This document shows, piece by piece, positions 34,204 to 37,220 of a stretch of DNA of 37,220 nt. The position numbers were made by a program, and so were the translations under genes. The DNA is from Chloroflexota bacterium (lineage in GTDB: Bacteria; Chloroflexota; Anaerolineae; Aggregatilineales; Phototrophicaceae), in the NCBI GenBank assembly GCA_026713245.1, contig JAPOOU010000027.1, positions 1 to 37,220 of the forward strand, written 5' to 3'. The notes under the pieces are model-generated. The model made no database searches. It was not told the origin of the DNA and saw only the letters and a list, made by a program, of their open reading frames with translations. Position 1 is the first letter of the stretch, and every line of letters starts with the position of its first letter.

Positions 34204-34638
34204 CTAATCGATCTCAAGCACATCAAGCGCCTCTTTATCAAAGACGCTGCGATCCGCCCGCAACTTCCAAACGCGCATATCGGTTGCTCGTCCCATTTTG
34301 ACCGAAGTAATGATGTACAGGAAATTCGGCAGCGCGTGCTCTCGGTCATACTCGGACGGAATGGCCGGCGAATCTGGATGGCTGTGATAATATCCCACTA
34401 ACATCAGCCCACGGTCGTCGGCTTCATCTTCCAGGCGCATCCAGTCTTGTGCTGTCATCGCGTAACGATGATACTGTTCCGCTTCCTCGAAATTGTTGTC
34501 CACCTGAACGATGTCGCGGATGACAGCGCCATCGTCTTTCAACTCGCCCAAAAGAAAGCCCCCGCCTTCGTTGGGATAGGTATCTTCCATCTGCTCGAAG
34601 ATCCGACTTTGAAGCTGCTTCCCTAAACGAACCGTCAT
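34204..34638 (-). CDS. JAMM/MPN+ metalloprotease, Mec-like
   Basis: The product has 144 residues. The JAMM zinc motif is complete: Glu24 in YPNEGGGFLLG, then His85, His87, Ser95 and Asp98 in HSHPDSPAIPSEYD. The usual EACG at the Glu is EGGG here. Family members cut isopeptide or peptide bonds after Gly-Gly. Mycobacterial Mec releases cysteine from CysO-Cys, and related bacterial enzymes remove C-terminal residues from sulfur carriers. It is the first gene of the JAMM-carrier-MoeZ set, with 76 nt before the carrier. The ribosome-binding site (GGGG) is distant, and a terminator-like hairpin lies 30 nt upstream of the start. Confidence 0.88.
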   Translation of the reverse strand: MTVRLGKQLQSRIFEQMEDTYPNEGGGFLLGELKDDGAVIRDIVQVDNNFEEAEQYHRYAMTAQDWMRLEDEADDRGLMLVGYYHSHPDSPAIPSEYDREHALPNFLYIITSVKMGRATDMRVWKLRADRSVFDKEALDVLEID

Positions 34639-34667
34639 GGTATATTCGTTTCCCCGTCACCACAATC

Positions 34668-34697
34668 AAAAAGAGCCAACCCTCGCGCGTTGACTCT
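34668..34697 (-). terminator. Terminator-like hairpin before the JAMM gene (possible attenuator)
   Basis: Read on the minus strand: AGAGTCAAC, 8-nt loop, GTTGGCTCT, then TTTTT. The stem has nine pairs including one G-U. On the plus strand the same position is a C-A mismatch, so the structure favours minus-strand RNA. It lies 30 nt before the JAMM start, with no gene upstream that needs ending. Confidence 0.55.
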
Positions 34698-34963
34698 CGT
34701 TTCTTTTGTTGCCGGTTGCTGACCAGATGTCATCAATCAGCAGAAATCCCCACGCGCCAAACATTACGGAGCCTTTTGCCGCAACAACAGAGGCATCCGG
34801 TTTTCGCGGAATGAGTCGCTTTACAGTTCACCATGGCGCATACATTAGCACTTTCGCGGACGATACGCAACCGTTGATCTCTCCTGAGTGTCGCGTCACT
34901 CGGACCGCAACGCCGCGGACCGCTGATTACAGGCCTGTTGCTCCGCCATTCTGCTGATTGTCA

Positions 34964-34992
34964 TTGAAGGCAAGTATTGACGGTGCTATACT
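34964..34992 (+). promoter_or_regulatory. Promoter for citrate synthase
   Basis: TTGAAG (34964-34969), 17-nt spacer, TATACT (34987-34992). A second option is TTGACG (34978) with TAATGA. The first gives a 5' leader of about 190 nt. Confidence 0.5.
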
Positions 34993-35187
34993 TCCCTGTC
35001 TAATGATAATCTCGGCTTATGTTCTATTGCTGAAAGCATACGTCAGGCAGCGCCCGGCTCAACGCGCAAGGGCAAACAGATGCGACCAACGTGGGACGGA
35101 GAAAGTACGGACCGCTTGACGCGGCCGCAAGCGCGCTACGACTGGAACAAACCCTGAGAAAACCGAATCGACAAGGAGACTCGCTAG

Positions 35188-36324
35188 ATGGCAAGCAAAG
35201 GTGGGCTAGAGGGAGTCGTCGTAGCGGATATTGCGACGAGCTTCATTGACGGAACAATCGGCAAATTGATCTATAGCGGCTATGCCATTGAAGAACTTGC
35301 CGAAAATGCATCCTTTGAAGAAGTCTTGTTCCTGCTTCACTTCACACGCCTGCCGAAGCAAGCCGAATACGAAGCGCTACGGAGCGATATCGCGAAGAAC
35401 GCCGCGATTCCGCATCCGGTCATAAACATGATGAAGTCCTTGTCGGCTAGCGCGCCGGCGATGGCGGCCCTCCGTAGCGCCGTCTCCATGCTCTCTGCCT
35501 TTGACGAGGACGCGGAAAACCTGACGGACAAAGACCTGGCCCTTGCGAAGGCAGTACGTCTGACCGGGCAAATCACGACGATCTGCGCCGCATGGATGCG
35601 CATCACAAAAGGACTGGAACCTATCCCCCCGCGCCAGGATTTGACTTTGGCGCAGAACTTCGTGTACATGATGTCGGGCGAAGAACCCGATGAAACCGCC
35701 AGCGCCGCGGTGGATGTCTACCTGGTATTGCTCGCTGAACACGGCATGAACGCCAGCACCTTTGCCGCCCGGGTCATTACCGCGACCGGCTCTGATATGC
35801 ACAGTGCGGTTGTCGGCGGGATCGCCGCGCTGAAGGGACCTGCTCATGGCGGCGCTAACGCCGAGGCTATGAAAATGTTCCTCGAAATCGGCGCAGTAGA
35901 GAACGTCGTTCCCTGGTTCGAAAAATACGTCAAGACAGGCGAGCGTCGGATCATGGGCATTGGGCACCGCGTCTACAAATCCAATGACCCGCGCGCCGGC
36001 ATTCTCAAGCGGCACGCCGAAGCGCTGGCGGAAAGCTCGGGCAAGCGCAAGTGGTACGATATTGCCGTCAAGCTGGAGGAAACGGCTCGAGCGGACGAAT
36101 ACTTCATCTCGCGCAATCTCTATCCCAATGTCGATTATTACAGCGCAATTGTTCTTTACACCCTGGATCTGGATGTAGACATGTTCACGCCCCTTTTTGT
36201 GATGTCGCGCATTGCCGGATGGTCGGCCCATATTATCGGCCAAATGGGGGGACGCCTGATTCGCCCCAAGGCAAACTACGTTGGACCCTGTGACCTCAAA
36301 TGGGCGCCCCTGGCCGAGCGCTAG
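35188..36324 (+). CDS. gltA: Citrate synthase
   Basis: The product has 378 residues, the short dimeric (type I) form. AAGGAG lies 9 nt before the ATG. Catalytic and substrate residues are His185 (LLAEHGMNAST), His220 (GPAHGGANAEAM), His260 (GIGHRVYK) and Asp316 (YPNVDYYSAIV). The ending SRIAGWSAHIIGQ then RLIRPKANYVGP is typical of the family. It condenses oxaloacetate and acetyl-CoA. 2-Methylcitrate synthase is closely related and cannot be excluded by motifs alone, but aconitase and KorAB in the window favour the TCA role. It stands alone with its own promoter. Confidence 0.95.
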   Translation: MASKGGLEGVVVADIATSFIDGTIGKLIYSGYAIEELAENASFEEVLFLLHFTRLPKQAEYEALRSDIAKNAAIPHPVINMMKSLSASAPAMAALRSAVSMLSAFDEDAENLTDKDLALAKAVRLTGQITTICAAWMRITKGLEPIPPRQDLTLAQNFVYMMSGEEPDETASAAVDVYLVLLAEHGMNASTFAARVITATGSDMHSAVVGGIAALKGPAHGGANAEAMKMFLEIGAVENVVPWFEKYVKTGERRIMGIGHRVYKSNDPRAGILKRHAEALAESSGKRKWYDIAVKLEETARADEYFISRNLYPNVDYYSAIVLYTLDLDVDMFTPLFVMSRIAGWSAHIIGQMGGRLIRPKANYVGPCDLKWAPLAER

Positions 36325-36325
36325 G

Positions 36326-36341
36326 ACGCGCGAGCGCGCGT
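36326..36341. terminator. GC-only palindrome after gltA
   Basis: ACGCGCG-AG-CGCGCGT, a perfect 7-bp inverted repeat starting 1 nt after the stop codon. No U-tract follows. The placement and AG loop resemble the hairpin at the comFC stop, so it may mark mRNA ends in this organism. Confidence 0.4.
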
Positions 36342-36433
36342 ATCAACAGCAGCGCATGAGCAACAGCGCCGATTTGCCTTTGGCCAATTCTTTATGCTAA
36401 GCTGATTCCAGCGCTTGTTCAGGAATCGGCCGC

Positions 36434-37138
36434 ATGATCCCCTACAAGATTGTCGGTAAATCGGACTTTCGACCCTATGTGGCATTCTTTGTCACAGTCA
36501 CTAACGTTTTGGCTTTCGTTTACGTCCTCCTGTATGCTTTTTTCGGCGGATTGTCTCTTGAAGACGTATATCGCAGTTATGTCTTGAATATATGCGCAGT
36601 AAGCCGGCAGAGCCCGCTCGAGACACTGATCGACGGCCTGCGAAGCATCTTTCTCCACATGAGCTTTGTGCACCTTACTTCCAACATCATCATCTTTTAC
36701 GTTTTCGGCGCTCGCATCGAAGAGCATCTGGGGCACTTGAAATTCCTGGCCTTTTATCTCATTGTCGGTTTCGGCGGACACTTCGGTCACATTCTCTTCG
36801 ATGGCGCCCTGTGCGGCGAACCGCAATACTTGATCGGCTCCAGCGGCGCGATCTCGGGAATCATCGGCGCCTTTCTCTTCCTTTTCCCTACCGCGCGGAT
36901 CAGGTCCAAGATCATTTTTCTCAAGATTTTCGGATACGACGTGAATGCGCCCGCCTGGGTCTATCTGGTCTACTGGCTATTCATGCAGTTCTTCTACGAA
37001 GTTGGTTCCGTGGCGCCGCGAATCAATGTGCATTGGGGCCATGTCGGCGGATTCTTCACCGGGCTGGCGCTCATATTTGTCATCTCCTTTTTCATCGCGC
37101 CGCCGATGAACGCAAGCCGCAATCTAACAAACGAATGA
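36434..37138 (+). CDS. Rhomboid family intramembrane serine protease
   Basis: The product has 234 residues with six to seven hydrophobic helices. The catalytic Ser137 lies in IGSSGAISG (GxSG motif) and the His203 in VHWGHVGGFFTG. The loop-1/TM2 motif FLHMSFVHLTSN gives His75, His80 and Asn84 of the oxyanion region. The enzyme cuts TM helices of membrane proteins. AGGAAT lies before the ATG and a TATGCT box sits at 36393-36398. The first helix is followed by a 40-residue loop with SLEDVYRSYVLN. Substrates are unknown. It is the last gene in the window, and nothing is recognisable between 37139 and 37220. Confidence 0.9.
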   Translation: MIPYKIVGKSDFRPYVAFFVTVTNVLAFVYVLLYAFFGGLSLEDVYRSYVLNICAVSRQSPLETLIDGLRSIFLHMSFVHLTSNIIIFYVFGARIEEHLGHLKFLAFYLIVGFGGHFGHILFDGALCGEPQYLIGSSGAISGIIGAFLFLFPTARIRSKIIFLKIFGYDVNAPAWVYLVYWLFMQFFYEVGSVAPRINVHWGHVGGFFTGLALIFVISFFIAPPMNASRNLTNE

Positions 37139-37220
37139 AGCCGGTCCCATATGCCCTCAATAGAACATTAAAGTAATGCAACTTTCGCTAAAGCAACGAT
37201 CTGTAAGGCTTGTCCGCTAC

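Larger units (their letters stand above)
34639..35187. other. Divergent intergenic region and two long 5' leaders (549 nt)
   Basis: No protein-like frame is present. On the minus strand it would be the leader of the JAMM-carrier-MoeZ operon and has several stems: GAGTG/CACTC near 34888, the stem at 34718-34741, and the terminator-like hairpin 34668-34697. On the plus strand, from 34993, it is the 195-nt leader of citrate synthase, with a stem CGCTTG/CAAGCG near 35111-35131. I checked for T-box, S-box, glycine and TPP motifs and saw none. Confidence 0.5.

Noticed and set aside
33825..34349. 174-residue version of the sulfur carrier
   Set aside because: The extra N-terminus is antisense-like, overlaps the JAMM gene by 146 nt, and has no family similarity; ATG 34127 has a good ribosome-binding site.
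34706..34957. 83-residue plus-strand frame in the gap before gltA
   Set aside because: No ribosome-binding site, no domain-like pattern, and it overlaps the leader hairpins and the region just before the gltA promoter.
34700..34960. Known riboswitch (T-box, SAM, glycine, TPP) upstream of the JAMM gene
   Set aside because: None of the signature motifs of these classes could be found on either strand; only a generic attenuator layout remains.
34978..35131. A fifth leader-element copy upstream of gltA
   Set aside because: Only CAGCGCCCGGC resembles the core; the rest and the spacing do not align.
35377..36243. 288-residue minus-strand frame inside citrate synthase
   Set aside because: Antisense shadow of a gene with all catalytic residues conserved.
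1..37220. CRISPR arrays, tRNA, rRNA, insertion sequences, phage or plasmid functions
   Set aside because: No regularly spaced repeats, cloverleaf, transposase or integrase sequence was seen in any part of the window.

Overview
The window is bacterial, densely coded and moderately GC-rich. Genes have Shine-Dalgarno sites and many ATGA stop/start overlaps. The gene content suggests a Chloroflexota (Anaerolineae-like) chromosome. The indications are a lipoprotein with a long Thr/Pro-rich linker and PD40 propeller, a fused KorA with KorB, a CysO-like sulfur carrier with MoeZ and a JAMM hydrolase, and a dispersed GGGCGACC palindrome. No marker gene such as rRNA is present, so this assignment is an inference. 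There are no tRNAs, rRNAs, CRISPR arrays, transposases or phage genes.

Layout. (1) 1-6892, minus strand: a membrane/glycan operon with an O-antigen-ligase-like protein carrying a TPR tail, three polytopic GT-C-type proteins (one broken by two frameshifts), a helical-repeat protein and the start of a further membrane protein. (2) 7.0-11.4 kb: housekeeping genes (coiled-coil zinc-ribbon protein, YggT, YggS, PgeF/laccase-domain protein, ComFC, long HPF). (3) 11.4-14.5 kb, minus: two GT2 glycosyltransferases and a secreted/anchored FlgD-like Ig protein. (4) 14.6-24.4 kb: Lon, a PD40 lipoprotein, FabG, a HIT protein, a membrane-anchored DsbA-like protein (minus strand) and aconitase. (5) 24.4-28.4 kb: an MFS transporter, a small membrane protein (minus), a two-domain RNase H and a class I aminotransferase. 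(6) 28.8-32.5 kb: a GntR regulator followed by korA-korB, driven by a perfect consensus promoter overlapped by a palindrome. (7) 32.6-34.6 kb, minus: JAMM hydrolase, CysO/MoaD-like carrier and MoeZ-type E1-rhodanese. (8) 35.2-37.1 kb: citrate synthase and a rhomboid protease.

How the genes fit together. Citrate synthase, aconitase and 2-oxoacid:ferredoxin oxidoreductase cover part of the TCA cycle. JAMM, CysO and MoeZ form a protein-thiocarboxylate sulfur-transfer module whose carrier has its diglycine buried behind an 11-residue tail. Lon, HPF, the HIT protein, YggS and PgeF are general maintenance functions.

Most notable observations. (a) An unrecognised leader element of about 82 nt occurs in three indel-free copies plus one diverged copy, each directly upstream of a plus-strand gene (zinc-ribbon protein, PD40 lipoprotein, fabG, acnA). 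It ends in a small hairpin with changing stem sequence and a conserved ATGA-like loop. (b) The sulfur-carrier operon has the masked carrier tail and a strand-asymmetric terminator-like hairpin before its first gene. (c) The RNase H gene pairs a catalytic domain lacking the basic handle with a second domain that has lost catalytic acids but keeps a handle-like segment. (d) A hairpin between the Shine-Dalgarno and the start codon of korA could restore correct spacing.
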